Positions 46,767-56,712 are shown, numbered from the stretch's first letter. The stretch is DNA of 64,000 bases from Geodermatophilus obscurus (GCF_900143215.1 NZ_FRDM01000014.1:42910-106909), one strand, 5' to 3'. Notes: a model not told the origin generated them from the sequence alone. Numbers and translations are program-made.

Positions 46767-47429
46767 TCACGGCAGCGCGGCCACGGCCTCCTCGATCGGG
46801 GTGTCGCCGCTGACCAGCTCGACGACCTCATCGGTCTTCCCGGCGTCCAGCAGCGCGACCAGCACTGCGGCGACGTCGTCCCGGGGGACCTCGCCGTGGT
46901 CGACACCGTGGGCCAGGGTGACCCGGCCGGTGCCCGGTTCGTCGGTCAGCCGGCCGGGCCGCAGGATCACCGTGTCGAGCGCGGGCCGGGGCAGGATCGC
47001 GTCCTCGGCGGCCAGCTTGGCCTGCAGGTAGACGGCGAAGACCGGGTCCATGCCCTGCGGCGTCCCCTGCCGGGCCTGCTCGACACCCATGGAGGACACC
47101 AGCAGGTACGGGCGGACCCCGGCCCGCTCGGCGGCATCGGCGAGCAGCAGGGCCGCCCCCTTGTCGACCGAGTGCTTGCGAGCCTCACCGCTGCCCGGAC
47201 CGGCACCGGCGGCGAAGACGACGGCGTCCGCACCCGACACCACCTCGGTGACCTGCTCGACGGGGGCCTGCTCGAGGTCGAGGACGACCGGCTCCACCCC
47301 GTCGGTGCGGAGGTCGTCGGAGTGCGCGGGGTTGCGGACGATGCCGACTGCCGTGTCACCGCGGCCGGACAGCAGGCGGCCGAGACGGCGGGCGACCTGC
47401 CCGTGGGCCCCGGCGATGACGATGCGCAT
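46767..47429 (-). CDS. NAD(P)H-binding atypical short-chain dehydrogenase/reductase
   Basis: This 220-residue Rossmann protein begins MRIVIAGAHGQVARRLGRLL, with a GxxGxxA nucleotide-binding turn. AVVFAAGAGPGSG and YLLVSSMGVEQA follow, then a YLQAKLAAEDAI helix and LDTVILRPGRLTDEPGTGRV. This is the pattern of the atypical SDR/NAD-dependent epimerase-like group related to YhfK/YwnB proteins. Substrate and reaction are unknown. ATG 47429 lies nine bases downstream of the mobA-like stop on the same strand, so the two are probably co-transcribed. Confidence 0.82.
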   Translation of the reverse strand: MRIVIAGAHGQVARRLGRLLSGRGDTAVGIVRNPAHSDDLRTDGVEPVVLDLEQAPVEQVTEVVSGADAVVFAAGAGPGSGEARKHSVDKGAALLLADAAERAGVRPYLLVSSMGVEQARQGTPQGMDPVFAVYLQAKLAAEDAILPRPALDTVILRPGRLTDEPGTGRVTLAHGVDHGEVPRDDVAAVLVALLDAGKTDEVVELVSGDTPIEEAVAALP

Positions 47430-47438
47430 GGGGCGGCC

Positions 47439-48056
47439 CTACCCCTGGGGGCGGCGGGGTACCCGGCGGGGACCGAGCCGGGCGGCGGCGGCCCGGGCGC
47501 GGGCCAGGTCGGCCGGGGTGTCGCAGTCGGTCCACGGCGGCGGCTGACCGGACTCGACCTCGGGGTGCAGCCGCCGCACGGCCAGCGGGGCGAGCACCCG
47601 GCGCACCGAGGTGGGCCCGTCGACGTCGGCGACCGCGGCACGCAGGGCCGTCGTCCGCCACACCCCGAGCAGCAGCTGGTCCCGGCCGGTGTCGTCGACG
47701 ACGAGCACACCGTCGCCGGTGAGCCGCTCGCGCAGCGCCCGGACCAGCCCGGCGGTGATGAACGGCAGGTCGCCGGCGAGCAGTGCCACCACCTCGGTCG
47801 GGACGTGCGCCAGGCCCGCCCGCATCGCGGCCACCGGGCCCCCGCGGGGCGGGGCCTCCCGCACGACGACGACGTCGGCCGGCACCGGCTGCGGCGGGCC
47901 GACGACGATGCGCGGTGCGGCGTCGGGGACGGCGGCCAGCACCGCCTCGAGGATGGGACGGCCGCCGACGTCCAGCTGCGGCTTGGCCTGGCCGCCCATC
48001 CGCGCCGCGCGGCCGCCGGCGAGGACGACGGCGGCGTAGGGCGGCAGCTCGGACAC
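47439..48056 (-). CDS. mobA: MobA-like molybdenum cofactor guanylyltransferase
   Basis: MobA attaches GMP to molybdopterin to make the guanine-dinucleotide cofactor. The 205-residue protein has the nucleotidyltransferase signature VVLAGGRAARMGGQAKPQL and metal-binding LLAGDLPFI. I chose GTG 48056 (MSELPPYAAVVLAGG); the frame is open upstream, but that sequence lies inside divergent fdhD. Placement beside fdhD, which serves formate dehydrogenase, supports the cofactor role over a CTP/CDP-sugar or MocA (cytidylyl) role, though MocA cannot be excluded. Confidence 0.85.
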   Translation of the reverse strand: MSELPPYAAVVLAGGRAARMGGQAKPQLDVGGRPILEAVLAAVPDAAPRIVVGPPQPVPADVVVVREAPPRGGPVAAMRAGLAHVPTEVVALLAGDLPFITAGLVRALRERLTGDGVLVVDDTGRDQLLLGVWRTTALRAAVADVDGPTSVRRVLAPLAVRRLHPEVESGQPPPWTDCDTPADLARARAAAARLGPRRVPRRPQG

Positions 48057-48087
48057 GGTGCGACCGTAGGGGTTACCGTCGCCAGCC

Positions 48088-48933
48088 GTGGGACGAGTCA
48101 CGAGCCGGACGCCGGTGCTGCGGATCCGCGGCCCGGCACATAGCACGCGCCCGGACACCGTGGCGGCCGAGGAGCCGCTGGAGATCCGGCTGGCCGGCAA
48201 GGCGCTGGCGGTCACCATGCGCACGCCGGGCGACGACTTCGACCTGGTGCACGGCTTCCTCACCACCGAGGCGGTGATCGGGTCGGCCGACGACGTCGCC
48301 GGGCTGCGCTACTGCACCTCCGTCGACGCGGACGGCCGCAACACCTACAACGTCGTCGACGTCGACCTCGCGCCCGGGGTGGAGCCGCCGGACACCGCGC
48401 TGGACCGGAACTTCTACACGTCCAGCTCCTGCGGGGTGTGCGGCAAGGCCAGCATCGACGCGATCCGCACGAAGACGCGCCACGACGTCGCCGGGGACGC
48501 CGTCCGGCTGCCGCTGCCGACGCTGCTCGCGTTGCCCGACCGGCTGCGCGCGGCCCAGCAGGTGTTCGACAAGACCGGCGGGCTGCACGCGGCGGGCCTG
48601 TTCACCGCCGACGGCGAGCTGGTGGCTCTGCGCGAGGACGTCGGCCGGCACAACGCCGTCGACAAGGTCGTCGGCGACGCGGTTCGCGAGGGGCGGCTGC
48701 CGCTGGCCGGGCACGTGCTGATGGTCAGCGGGCGGGCGAGTTTCGAGCTGACGCAGAAGGCGGCGATGGCTGGCATCCCGGTGCTGGCCGCGGTGTCGGC
48801 GCCGTCGTCCCTGGCGGTCGAGCTGGCGGCCGACGTCGGCATCACCCTGGTCGGTTTTCTCCGCGGCGACGGCTGCAACGTCTACACCCGCACCGAGCGG
48901 GTCGTCCTGCCGGAGCAGTCGGATCAGCGTTGA
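48088..48933 (+). CDS. fdhD: Formate dehydrogenase accessory sulfurtransferase FdhD
   Basis: FdhD transfers sulfur to the molybdenum cofactor of formate dehydrogenase. The 281-residue protein shows the active-site cysteines C115 and C118 (SSSCGVCGKASID), plus GLHAAGLF, REDVGRHNAVDKVVG and VSGRASFELTQKAA. GTG 48088 begins it, divergent from mobA with 31 bp between starts. The TGA stop lies inside the left arm of a long inverted repeat. No formate dehydrogenase structural gene occurs in the window. Confidence 0.95.
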   Translation: MGRVTSRTPVLRIRGPAHSTRPDTVAAEEPLEIRLAGKALAVTMRTPGDDFDLVHGFLTTEAVIGSADDVAGLRYCTSVDADGRNTYNVVDVDLAPGVEPPDTALDRNFYTSSSCGVCGKASIDAIRTKTRHDVAGDAVRLPLPTLLALPDRLRAAQQVFDKTGGLHAAGLFTADGELVALREDVGRHNAVDKVVGDAVREGRLPLAGHVLMVSGRASFELTQKAAMAGIPVLAAVSAPSSLAVELAADVGITLVGFLRGDGCNVYTRTERVVLPEQSDQR

Positions 48934-49000
48934 TCATGGGCTCGTTGCCGCGCTCGGCGGCGTGTCGACGCGTGTCGGCGGCAAGAAGCCCATGATCAAC
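48929..49000. repeat. Long inverted repeat with TGATCATGGGCT arms between convergent genes
   Basis: The left arm 48929-48951 (GTTGATCATGGGCTCGTTGC...) and the right arm 48978-49000 are 23-bp inverted copies with two mismatches, separated by 26 bp with a further GTCGAC palindrome. The fdhD TGA (48931-48933) is in the left arm, and the TGA of the minus-strand gene (48996-48998) is in the right arm. It looks like a mobile or repetitive palindromic element that also works as a bidirectional terminator. Confidence 0.85.
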
Positions 49001-49433
49001 CGCGGGGCCCGTCGAGGGCCAGCCGTACCAGGACCCCGTCGTCCCGCCGGTCGACGTCCGGGTACCCGACCCGGCCCGAGCGGCGGTGGAACCACTTCGG
49101 TGCCCGGGTGACGGCCCGCAGGGCGAAGTCGCCAGGCACGGGCTCCTGGCTGCGAGGTCCGGTGCGCCGGTACGCCTGGGTGATCACGTGCCCGCCCACG
49201 ACCGTTCCGGTCACCCTGGGCACGTCCGGCATGAGGCCGCCGTGCAGCTGGGCGACCAGGCGGCCCCGTGACGGGACGGAGCCCGGGTCCATGCCGTCCC
49301 ACCAGGCCACGAGCGGGCCGCGCTCGAGGAGGACACCGTCGGTCACCCCGACTCCAGGAGGGCGACGGCGCCAGCTCACCTCCGTGCTGCCAGGTCCCAG
49401 CGGGTCGTCGACCCACGCGAGGCGCCACACCAC
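48996..49433 (-). CDS. Hypothetical protein
   Basis: I do not recognise this 145-residue product. It starts MVWRLAWVDDPLGPGSTEVSW and contains LVAQLHGGLMPDVPRVTGTV, RAVTRAPKWFHRR and VGYPDVDRRDDGVLVRLALDGPRG. It has scattered tryptophans, no membrane segment and no cysteine pairs. The balanced composition and the stop inside a gene-end palindrome favour a real gene. It follows mog on the same strand, after repeat E11. Confidence 0.55.
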   Translation of the reverse strand: MVWRLAWVDDPLGPGSTEVSWRRRPPGVGVTDGVLLERGPLVAWWDGMDPGSVPSRGRLVAQLHGGLMPDVPRVTGTVVGGHVITQAYRRTGPRSQEPVPGDFALRAVTRAPKWFHRRSGRVGYPDVDRRDDGVLVRLALDGPRG

Positions 49434-49443
49434 TCCGTCGCCT

Positions 49444-49500
49444 GGCCCCGTCCGGAGGCTCGCGCCGAGCTTGCGAGGCGTGCGGAGGACGGGGTCCTCT
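49444..49500 (-). repeat. Gene-end hairpin element E11 (minus orientation)
   Basis: On the minus strand: AGAGGACCCCGTCCTCCGC, apex CTCGCAAGCTCGGCGCG, then AGCCTCCGGACGGGGCC, starting one base after the mog TGA. The outer arms GGACCCCGTCC and GGACGGGGCC pair. Confidence 0.83.
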
Positions 49501-49501
49501 T

Positions 49502-49992
49502 TCAGTGGTCTCCGCCGCGCAGTTGCGAGACCACGTGGGGGAGCAGCGGGCCGAGAACGGCGAGGCCGTCCCTCACCCCGCCGGTCGAGCCGGGCAGGTT
49601 GACGACCAGCGTGCGCCCGGCGGTGCCGGCGATCCCGCGGGACAGCACCGAGGTCGGCACCTCGCCCTCCCCGTAGCGGCGCACCGCCTCGGCGATGCCC
49701 GGCGCCTCGCGGTCGAGCACCCGGCGAGTGGCCTCGGGGGTGACGTCGGTGGGGGACAGCCCGGTGCCGCCGGTGGTGACGACGACGTCCGCGCCGGAGC
49801 CGATCGCCTCCAGCAGCACCATCTCCAGCTCGGCGGCGTCGTCGGGGCGCACGTGCGGCCCCTCGACGGTGAACCCGAGCGCGCGCAGCCCCTCGGCGAG
49901 CGCCTGCCCGCTGCGGTCCGCGTAGACGCCGGCGGAGGCGCGGTTGGACGCGGTGACGACGACGGCGCGGGCGCCGTCCGGGAGCGCGGCGT

Positions 49993-49996
<4 letters not shown>
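49502..49996 (-). CDS. mog: Molybdopterin adenylyltransferase (Mog/MoaB family)
   Basis: This protein activates molybdopterin by adenylylation before metal insertion. The 164-residue product has VVVTASNRASAGVYADRSGQAL, VVVTTGGTGLSPTDVTPEATR and the C-terminal LVVNLPGSTGGVRDGLAVL. I chose GTG 49996, which overlaps the moaC TGA (GTGA) and yields MNAALPDGARAVVV; earlier in-frame codons lie inside moaC. It is the last gene of moeA-moaC-mog. Confidence 0.92.
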
Positions 49997-50459
<463 letters not shown>

Positions 50460-50463
<4 letters not shown>

Positions 50464-51662
50464 TGCAGCGCTCCTTCGATCAGCACGACGTCCACCGGGG
50501 CGCCGGCGGGCAGTTCGGTGACGTCCTCGGGGACGACGACCAGGCAGTTGGCGCGCGCCAGGTGGGCGACCAGGTGGGACCCCGGCCCGCCGACCTGGGA
50601 GACGGTGCCGGCGTCGTAGCGGCCGCGCAGGAACTGGCGGCGACCGGCGGGGGAGCGCAGCGGCGCGGTGAGCGTCGCGGGGGCGCGCAGCCGGCCGGGT
50701 GCGGCGTGGCCGAGGGCGCGGCGCAGCGCCGGCCGGACGAAGACCTCGAAGGAGACGAAGGAGCTCACCGGGTTGCCGGGCAGGGTCACCACGGGGACGC
50801 CGTCCACCGTGCCGGCGCCCTGGGGGCCGCCGGGCTGCATCGCGACCTTGACGAACTCGACGGTGCCCAGCTCGCGGAAGGCGTCCTTGACGACCTCGTA
50901 GGCGCCGGCGCTGACCCCGCCGCTGGTGATCAGCAGGTCGGCGGTCGGGAGCTCGGCGCGCACGGTGGCGAGGAACTGACCGACGTCGTCGGGGACGAAG
51001 TGCAGCCGCCGCGCGGTCCCGCCGGCATCCTCGACGGCGGCCACCAGCAGCGCGGAGTTGGACTCGTAGATCTGCCCCGGCAGCAGCGGCCCGCCGGGGT
51101 CGACGAGCTCGCTGCCGGTGGAGAGCACCAGCACGCGGGGGCGGCGGTGCACCTCCACGGTCGTCGCGCCGACGGCAGCCGCGAGACCCAGCTGCGCCGC
51201 ACCGAGCGGGGTGCCGGCGGTCAGCGCGACGGTCCCGGCGGTGATGTCCTCACCGGCGTGCCGCAGGTGGGTGCCGGCGACGGGGGCGTCGCGGATCTCC
51301 ACGGCGTCGGTCCCGCCGTCGGTCAGCTCGACCGGCACGATCACGTCGGCGCCGGCGGGCAGCGGGGCGCCGGTCATGATCCGCTGCACGGTGCCGGGCT
51401 CGAGCGGGCGGACGTCGGTGCGCCCGGCCGGGACGTCGTCGGCGACCGGCAGCCGCACCGGGAGCGCGGCGAGCTCGGCCGAGCGCGCGGCGTAGCCGTC
51501 CATCGCGGAGTTGTCGAAGCCGGGCAGCGACACCCGCGCGGTCACGTCCCGGGCGAGGACCCGGTTGTGCGCGGCCGCCAGCGGCACCTGCTCCTCGTCC
51601 AGCGGGGCGAGGAGCGCCGCGACGACCGCCTGGTGTTCCTCGACCGTGCGCACGGGGCACAT
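50460..51662 (-). CDS. moeA: Molybdopterin molybdenumtransferase MoeA
   Basis: MoeA inserts molybdate into adenylylated molybdopterin. The 400-residue protein has DNSAMDGYA, RIMTGAPLPAGADVIVPVE, PGQIYESNSALL, LLITSGGVSAGAYEVVKD and VVTLPGNPVSSFVSFEVF. I chose ATG 51662 (MCPVRTVEEHQAVVAAL); the frame is open upstream across the intergenic region and the carbonic anhydrase gene, which is not credible. It is first in a translationally overlapped moeA-moaC-mog set. Confidence 0.95.
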
Positions 51663-51818
51663 CCTGACCGATCGGCGCCGGGCGCACCGATGGCAGGACA
51701 CCGCGAGCTCGACCCGCAGCTCGACCCCGGCGCCCTCGGTGCGGTCGTGCTCGGGGTCCGGGACGCTGAGCTGCCGGTTAGGGTCCGTGCGGACCGACGG
51801 GTGGAGCGAGGGGTGGGC

Positions 51819-52373
51819 ATGAACGAGATCGACCGGATGCTGGCGGCCAACGCCGAGTGGGCGGCGCAGTTCCCCGGCTCCAAGGACGTGCGTCCGGCCC
51901 GCCGTGTCGCGGTGGTGGCCTGCATGGACTCCCGGATGCCCCTGTTCCCGATGCTCGGCCTCGAGGTCGGCGACGCGCACGTCATCCGCAACGCCGGCGG
52001 GGTCATCACCGAGGACGTCGTCCGCTCCCTGACCGTCTCGCAGCACGTGCTGGGGACCCGCGAGATCCTGCTCGTGCACCACACCCAGTGCGGTCTGCAG
52101 GCCACCGACGACAACTCCTTCGCCGACCTCGTCGAGCAGGCGACCGGGCGCCGCCCACCGTGGGCGGTGCGTGCCTTCCGCGACGCCGAGGACGACGTGC
52201 GCGAGTCGATGCGGCTGATCCACGAGAACCCGTACCTGCTCTCCCGCGACGTCCGGGGCACCGTCTACGACGTCGACACCGGGCTGCTGCGCGAGATAGA
52301 GGACCCCGCTGCCCCCCACCCCTCGCACGCTCGGGGCGGGTCCCTGCAGCAGGGCCAAGAGCCGGCGTCGTAG
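51819..52373 (+). CDS. Beta carbonic anhydrase with repeat-derived C-terminus
   Basis: Beta carbonic anhydrase interconverts CO2 and bicarbonate. Zinc ligands C35, H88 and C91 and the catalytic dyad D37/R39 are visible in VVACMDSRMPLF and LLVHHTQCG, with GDAHVIRNAGG between. The domain ends around LLREI. The last ~24 residues (EDPAAPHPSHARGGS...) are encoded by repeat element E12, so the gene reads into the repeat. A TAG in the +1 frame sits exactly at the element border (52297-52299). ATG 51819 follows GAGGGGTGGGC and gives 184 residues. The gene is divergent from moeA. Confidence 0.93.
   Translation: MNEIDRMLAANAEWAAQFPGSKDVRPARRVAVVACMDSRMPLFPMLGLEVGDAHVIRNAGGVITEDVVRSLTVSQHVLGTREILLVHHTQCGLQATDDNSFADLVEQATGRRPPWAVRAFRDAEDDVRESMRLIHENPYLLSRDVRGTVYDVDTGLLREIEDPAAPHPSHARGGSLQQGQEPAS
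52299..52356 (+). repeat. Gene-end hairpin element E12, translated as the carbonic anhydrase tail
   Basis: GAGGACCCCGCTGCCCCCCA, apex CTCGCACGCTCGGGG, then CGGGTCCCTGCAGCAGGGCC. Unlike the other copies, it lies before the in-frame stop of the preceding gene and encodes its C-terminus. Confidence 0.85.
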
Positions 52374-52380
52374 CTGCTGG

Positions 52381-52386
52381 TATCGT
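52381..52386 (+). promoter_or_regulatory. Possible -10 element for rplM-rpsI
   Basis: TATCGT at 52381-52386, the same hexamer as in the rpsL promoter, about 108 bp before rplM. No convincing -35 lies at the right distance, so this is weak. Confidence 0.35.
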
Positions 52387-52493
52387 CATCGGCTGGCGCG
52401 CTGGCCGGCTGGTGCCCGCGTGCCGTCCTGTCTCCCGTGCTCGGTGAGGCGATCCCACCAGCCGATCCGACGACGACGGAGGACGCGAGCGCC

Positions 52494-52937
52494 GTGCGCA
52501 CGTACACCCCGAAGCCCGGCGAGGTCAGCCGGGCCTGGCACGTCATCGACGCCACCGACGTGGTGCTCGGTCGACTCGCCAGCCAGACCGCGATCCTGCT
52601 CCGCGGCAAGCACAAGCCCCAGTACGCCCCGCACGTCGACGTCGGCGACTTCGTCGTCATCGTCAACGCGGGCAAGGTCGCGCTGACCGGCTCCAAGCGC
52701 GACGAGAAGATCGCCTACCGCCACTCGGGCTACCCGGGCGGCCTCAAGCGGATCAACGTCGGCGACCAGCTGCGCACGCACCCCGACCGCGTCATCGAGC
52801 GCGCGATCAAGGGCATGCTGCCGCACAACAGCCTGGGCCGTCAGATGCTCAAGAAGCTGAAGGTGTACGCCGGGCCCGAGCACCCGCACGCCGCCCAGCA
52901 GCCCCAGTCCTACGAGATCAAGCAGGTGGCCCAGTGA
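52494..52937 (+). CDS. rplM: 50S ribosomal protein uL13
   Basis: uL13 is an early 50S assembly protein. The 147 residues read [54 protein letters not shown] and [36 protein letters not shown] chose GTG 52494, the family start, with CGGAGGA upstream. Its TGA overlaps the rpsI GTG (GTGA). Confidence 0.97.
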   Translation: MRTYTPKPGEVSRAWHVIDATDVVLGRLASQTAILLRGKHKPQYAPHVDVGDFVVIVNAGKVALTGSKRDEKIAYRHSGYPGGLKRINVGDQLRTHPDRVIERAIKGMLPHNSLGRQMLKKLKVYAGPEHPHAAQQPQSYEIKQVAQ

Positions 52938-53353
52938 CGACCGCCCTCACCGTGACCGACGCCGAGGGGCGTCCGGTGCAGACCGTCGGCCGGCGCAAGG
53001 AGGCCATCGTCCGCGTGCGCCTGCTGCCCGGCACCGGTCAGTTCCGGCTCAACGGCCGCACCATCGAGGAGTACTTCCCGAACAAGGTGCACCAGCAGCT
53101 CATCCGCGAGCCGTTCGTGACCGTCGAGCGGACCGAGCAGTACGACGTCGTCGGCATCCTCAAGGGTGGCGGCGTCAGCGGTCAGGCCGGCGCGCTGCGC
53201 CTGGCCATCGCCCGTGCGCTGGTCCAGGTCGAGGCCGAGGACCGTCCGGCGCTGAAGAAGGCCGGCTTCCTGACCCGCGACCCGCGCGTCACCGAGCGCA
53301 AGAAGTACGGGCTGAAGAAGGCCCGCAAGGCGCCTCAGTACTCGAAGCGCTGA
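52934..53353 (+). CDS. rpsI: 30S ribosomal protein uS9
   Basis: uS9's C-terminal tail touches P-site tRNA. The 139-residue protein has [53 protein letters not shown] and ends [12 protein letters not shown], the conserved arginine tail. GTG 52934 overlaps rplM. glmM follows 11 bp downstream. Confidence 0.98.
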   Translation: MTTALTVTDAEGRPVQTVGRRKEAIVRVRLLPGTGQFRLNGRTIEEYFPNKVHQQLIREPFVTVERTEQYDVVGILKGGGVSGQAGALRLAIARALVQVEAEDRPALKKAGFLTRDPRVTERKKYGLKKARKAPQYSKR

Positions 53354-53364
53354 CCGGTACGCCC

Positions 53365-54708
53365 GTGGGTCGCCTCTTCGGGACCGACGGCGTCCGGGGT
53401 CGGGCCAATGCCGACCTCACGCCGGAGTTGGCCCTCTCGGTGGCACGTGCTGCCGCCGGTGTGCTCGCCGACCGCGACGGGACCCAGCGTCCCGTCGCGG
53501 TCGTCGGCCGTGACCCCCGCGCCAGCGGGGAGATGCTCGAGGCCGCCGTCGTGGCGGGCCTCGCCAGCGCCGGTGCGCAGGTGCTGCGGGCCGGGGTGCT
53601 GCCCACCCCGGCGATCGCGCACCTCACCGCGCACTCCGGCGCCGACCTCGGCGTGATGATCTCCGCCAGTCACAACCCGATGCCCGACAACGGCATCAAG
53701 CTGTTCAGCCGCGGCGGGCACAAGCTGCCCGATGCGGTCGAGGCGGCCATCGAACAGGCGGTGACCGCTGGGCAGACCGACGGGCCGCGCCCCACCGGCG
53801 CGGCGATCGGCCGGGTGCAGGACCTGCCGGACGCCGGTGCGGTGTACGTCGACCACCTGCTCACGGCCGTCGCCCGGCCGCTGTCCGGCCTCACCCTCGT
53901 CGTCGACTGCGCCCACGGCTCGGCTGCGGTGTGCGCGCCGGAGGTCTACCGGCGGGCCGGCGCGACCGTGCACGTGATCGGGGGCGAGCCCGACGGCTGG
54001 AACATCAACGACGGCATCGGCTCCACCCACCTCGGCCCGCTGACCGAGGCCGTGCGCGCGCACGGTGCCGACCTCGGCATCGCACACGACGGCGACGCCG
54101 ACCGCTGCCTGGCGGTCACCGCCGAGGGCGACGTCGTCGACGGCGACGCGATCCTCGCGGTCTGCGCCCTCGGCCTGCACGAGCACGGCCGGCTCACCGG
54201 CGACACCGTCGTCGCGACGGTCATGAGCAACCTCGGCTTCCACCACACGATGCGCGACGCCGGCATCGCGGTGCACACCACCGCGGTCGGCGACCGGTAC
54301 GTGCTCGAGGCGCTGCGGGCGCACGGGCTGAGCCTGGGTGGCGAGCAGAGCGGTCACCTGGTCTTCCTCGACCACGCCACGACCGGCGACGGGCTGCTCA
54401 CCGGCCTGTCCCTGCTGTCCCGGATGGCGGAGACCGGCTCGTCGCTGGCGGAGCTGGCCTCGGTGGTGCAGCGGCTGCCGCAGACCCTGGTCAACGTGCC
54501 GGTGCGCGACCGGCTGGCGGTCGTGGAGAGCGACGAGGTCGCCGCCGCGGTCAACCGGTGCGAGGCCGAGCTGGGCGACGACGGCCGGGTGCTGCTGCGC
54601 CCCTCGGGCACCGAGCAGCTCGTGCGGGTGATGGTCGAGGCGCCCACCCAGGAGCGCGCCGACGCCATCGCCAGGCGCCTCGCCGACGTCGTCGCGGCGG
54701 TCGACTGA
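53365..54708 (+). CDS. glmM: Phosphoglucosamine mutase
   Basis: GlmM converts glucosamine-6-phosphate to glucosamine-1-phosphate for UDP-GlcNAc and peptidoglycan. The 447-residue protein begins [12 protein letters not shown]. It has the phosphoserine S102 in [17 protein letters not shown], the metal loop [10 protein letters not shown], the sugar-binding [10 protein letters not shown] and the phosphate-binding [15 protein letters not shown] 53365. It sits next to glmS, which supplies its substrate. Confidence 0.97.
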   Translation: MGRLFGTDGVRGRANADLTPELALSVARAAAGVLADRDGTQRPVAVVGRDPRASGEMLEAAVVAGLASAGAQVLRAGVLPTPAIAHLTAHSGADLGVMISASHNPMPDNGIKLFSRGGHKLPDAVEAAIEQAVTAGQTDGPRPTGAAIGRVQDLPDAGAVYVDHLLTAVARPLSGLTLVVDCAHGSAAVCAPEVYRRAGATVHVIGGEPDGWNINDGIGSTHLGPLTEAVRAHGADLGIAHDGDADRCLAVTAEGDVVDGDAILAVCALGLHEHGRLTGDTVVATVMSNLGFHHTMRDAGIAVHTTAVGDRYVLEALRAHGLSLGGEQSGHLVFLDHATTGDGLLTGLSLLSRMAETGSSLAELASVVQRLPQTLVNVPVRDRLAVVESDEVAAAVNRCEAELGDDGRVLLRPSGTEQLVRVMVEAPTQERADAIARRLADVVAAVD

Positions 54709-54783
54709 CACACGCGTCACATCCGTCGCGTTCCACTCGTGTGAGGGACGGGTCCGGCCGGTCCCGCCGGTAACCTCGGTGGA

Positions 54784-56646
54784 ATGTGCGGCATCGTGGG
54801 ATACGTCGGCCCGCAGAACGCTCTGGACGTCGTCCTGGAGGGTCTGCGCCGGCTGGAGTACCGGGGTTACGACTCGGCGGGCGTCGCCGTCCTCGCTGAC
54901 GGCGGGCAGGCGACGGCGAAGAAGGCCGGGAAGCTGGCCAACCTGGAGAAGGCCCTGGCCGACTCCCCGCTGCCCGAGTCGACGATCGGCATCGGGCACA
55001 CCCGCTGGGCGACCCACGGCGGGCCGACCGACCGCAACGCCCACCCGCACCTGTCGGCGGACGGCAAGGTCGCGGTGATCCACAACGGGATCATCGAGAA
55101 CTTCGCCGCGCTGCGCGCCGAGTGCGAGACGGCCGGCGTCGAGTTCGCCTCCGAGACCGACACCGAGGTCACCGCCCACCTGCTGGCGGCCACCTACGAC
55201 GTGACCCCGGAGGGGCCGGGCCGTCTGGCCGAGGCGATGCGTGCGGTCAGCCGTCGGCTGGAGGGGGCCTTCACCCTGGTCGCCTCGCACGCCGACGAGC
55301 CCGACACCCTCGTCGCCTCGCGCCGCAACAGCCCGCTGGTCGTCGGCGTCGGGGACGGCGAGTACTTCCTCGGCTCCGACGTCGCCGCCTTCATCGCGCA
55401 CACCCGCGAGGCCCGCGAGCTCGGCCAGGACCAGGTCGTCGAGATCGACCGCAACCGCGGGCTCACGGTCACCGCCTTCGACGGCGCCGTCGTCGAGCCC
55501 ACCGCCTACACCGTGAACTGGGACGCCGCGGCCGCCGAGAAGGGCGGTCACGACTGGTTCATGCTCAAGGAGATCGCCGAGCAGCCGCAGGCGGTCGCCG
55601 ACACCCTGCTGGGCCGGCTCGGCGACGACGGCCGGCTGGTGCTCGACGAGGTCCGGCTCACCGACCAGGACCTGCGCGACATCGACAAGGTCTTCGTCGT
55701 CTCCTGCGGCACCTCCTACCACGCCGGCCTGATCGCCAAGTACGCCATCGAGCACTGGACCCGCATCCCGGTCGAGGTCGAGGTGGCCAGCGAGTTCCGC
55801 TACCGCGACCCGGTGCTCGACCGGTCCACGCTGGTCGTCGTCATCAGCCAGTCCGGCGAGACGATGGACACCCTGATGGCGCTGCGCCACGCCCGCGACC
55901 AGAAGGCCCGCACGCTGGCCATCTGCAACGTCAACGGCTCGACCATCCCGCGCGAGTCGGACGCCGTCCTCTACACCCACGCCGGCCCCGAGATCGCCGT
56001 CGCGTCCACCAAGAGCTTCCTGGCGCAGATCGTCGCCTGCTACCTGGTGGGCCTCTTCCTCGCGCAGATCCGCGGCATCAAGTACACCGACGAGGTCGCC
56101 GCGATCGTCGAGGACATCCGCGAGCTGCCGCAGGCCGTCGAGCAGGTGCTCACCCAGATGGAGCCGGTGCGCGAACTGGGCCGGTCGCTGGCCGACGCCG
56201 ACACGATCCTGTTCCTGGGCCGGCACGTGGGCTTCCCCGTGGCCCTGGAGGGCGCGCTGAAGCTCAAGGAGCTGGCGTACATCCACGCCGAGGGCTTCGC
56301 CGCCGGCGAGCTCAAGCACGGGCCGATCGCGCTGATCGACCAGGGGACGCCGGTCGTGGTCGTCGTCCCGTCGCCGCGCTCCCGGGAGTCGGTGCACGGC
56401 AAGGTCGTGTCGAACATCCAGGAGGTGCGGGCCCGCGGGGCGCGCACCATCGTGATCGCCGAGGAGGGGGACGACGACGTCCTGCCCTACGCCGACCACG
56501 TCATCCGGGTGCCCCGCACGCCCACGCTGCTGGCGCCGATCGTGACGACGGTGCCGCTGCAGGTGCTCGCCTGCGAGATCGCCGACACCCGCGGCTACGA
56601 CGTCGACCAGCCCCGCAACCTGGCCAAGAGCGTCACCGTCGAGTGA
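54784..56646 (+). CDS. glmS: Glutamine-fructose-6-phosphate aminotransferase (isomerizing)
   Basis: GlmS makes glucosamine-6-phosphate from fructose-6-phosphate and glutamine, the first step to UDP-GlcNAc. C2 is the glutaminase nucleophile (MCGIVGYVG). GIGHTRWATHGGPTDRNAHPH and a C-terminal pair of SIS domains (SCGTSYHAGLIAKY, ISQSGETMDTLMALRHAR, ELKHGPIALID) follow. It ends RNLAKSVTVE. ATG 54784 gives 620 residues. I see no glmS ribozyme in the 75-bp spacer, as expected outside Firmicutes. Confidence 0.98.
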   Translation: MCGIVGYVGPQNALDVVLEGLRRLEYRGYDSAGVAVLADGGQATAKKAGKLANLEKALADSPLPESTIGIGHTRWATHGGPTDRNAHPHLSADGKVAVIHNGIIENFAALRAECETAGVEFASETDTEVTAHLLAATYDVTPEGPGRLAEAMRAVSRRLEGAFTLVASHADEPDTLVASRRNSPLVVGVGDGEYFLGSDVAAFIAHTREARELGQDQVVEIDRNRGLTVTAFDGAVVEPTAYTVNWDAAAAEKGGHDWFMLKEIAEQPQAVADTLLGRLGDDGRLVLDEVRLTDQDLRDIDKVFVVSCGTSYHAGLIAKYAIEHWTRIPVEVEVASEFRYRDPVLDRSTLVVVISQSGETMDTLMALRHARDQKARTLAICNVNGSTIPRESDAVLYTHAGPEIAVASTKSFLAQIVACYLVGLFLAQIRGIKYTDEVAAIVEDIRELPQAVEQVLTQMEPVRELGRSLADADTILFLGRHVGFPVALEGALKLKELAYIHAEGFAAGELKHGPIALIDQGTPVVVVVPSPRSRESVHGKVVSNIQEVRARGARTIVIAEEGDDDVLPYADHVIRVPRTPTLLAPIVTTVPLQVLACEIADTRGYDVDQPRNLAKSVTVE

Positions 56647-56680
56647 CGCTCGCGACGTTCAGGTGACCTGATCGTCGCGT

Positions 56681-56712
56681 GTCCTCCCCAGCCGTCCACG
56701 GTCGGGGAGGAC
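56681..56712 (+). terminator. Hairpin after glmS
   Basis: A 9-bp stem GTCCTCCCC (56681-56689) / GGGGAGGAC (56704-56712), 35 bp after glmS and before acpS. Confidence 0.6.

Noticed and set aside
54709..54783. A glmS riboswitch/ribozyme before glmS
   Set aside because: The spacer is only 75 bp and lacks the size and features of the ribozyme.
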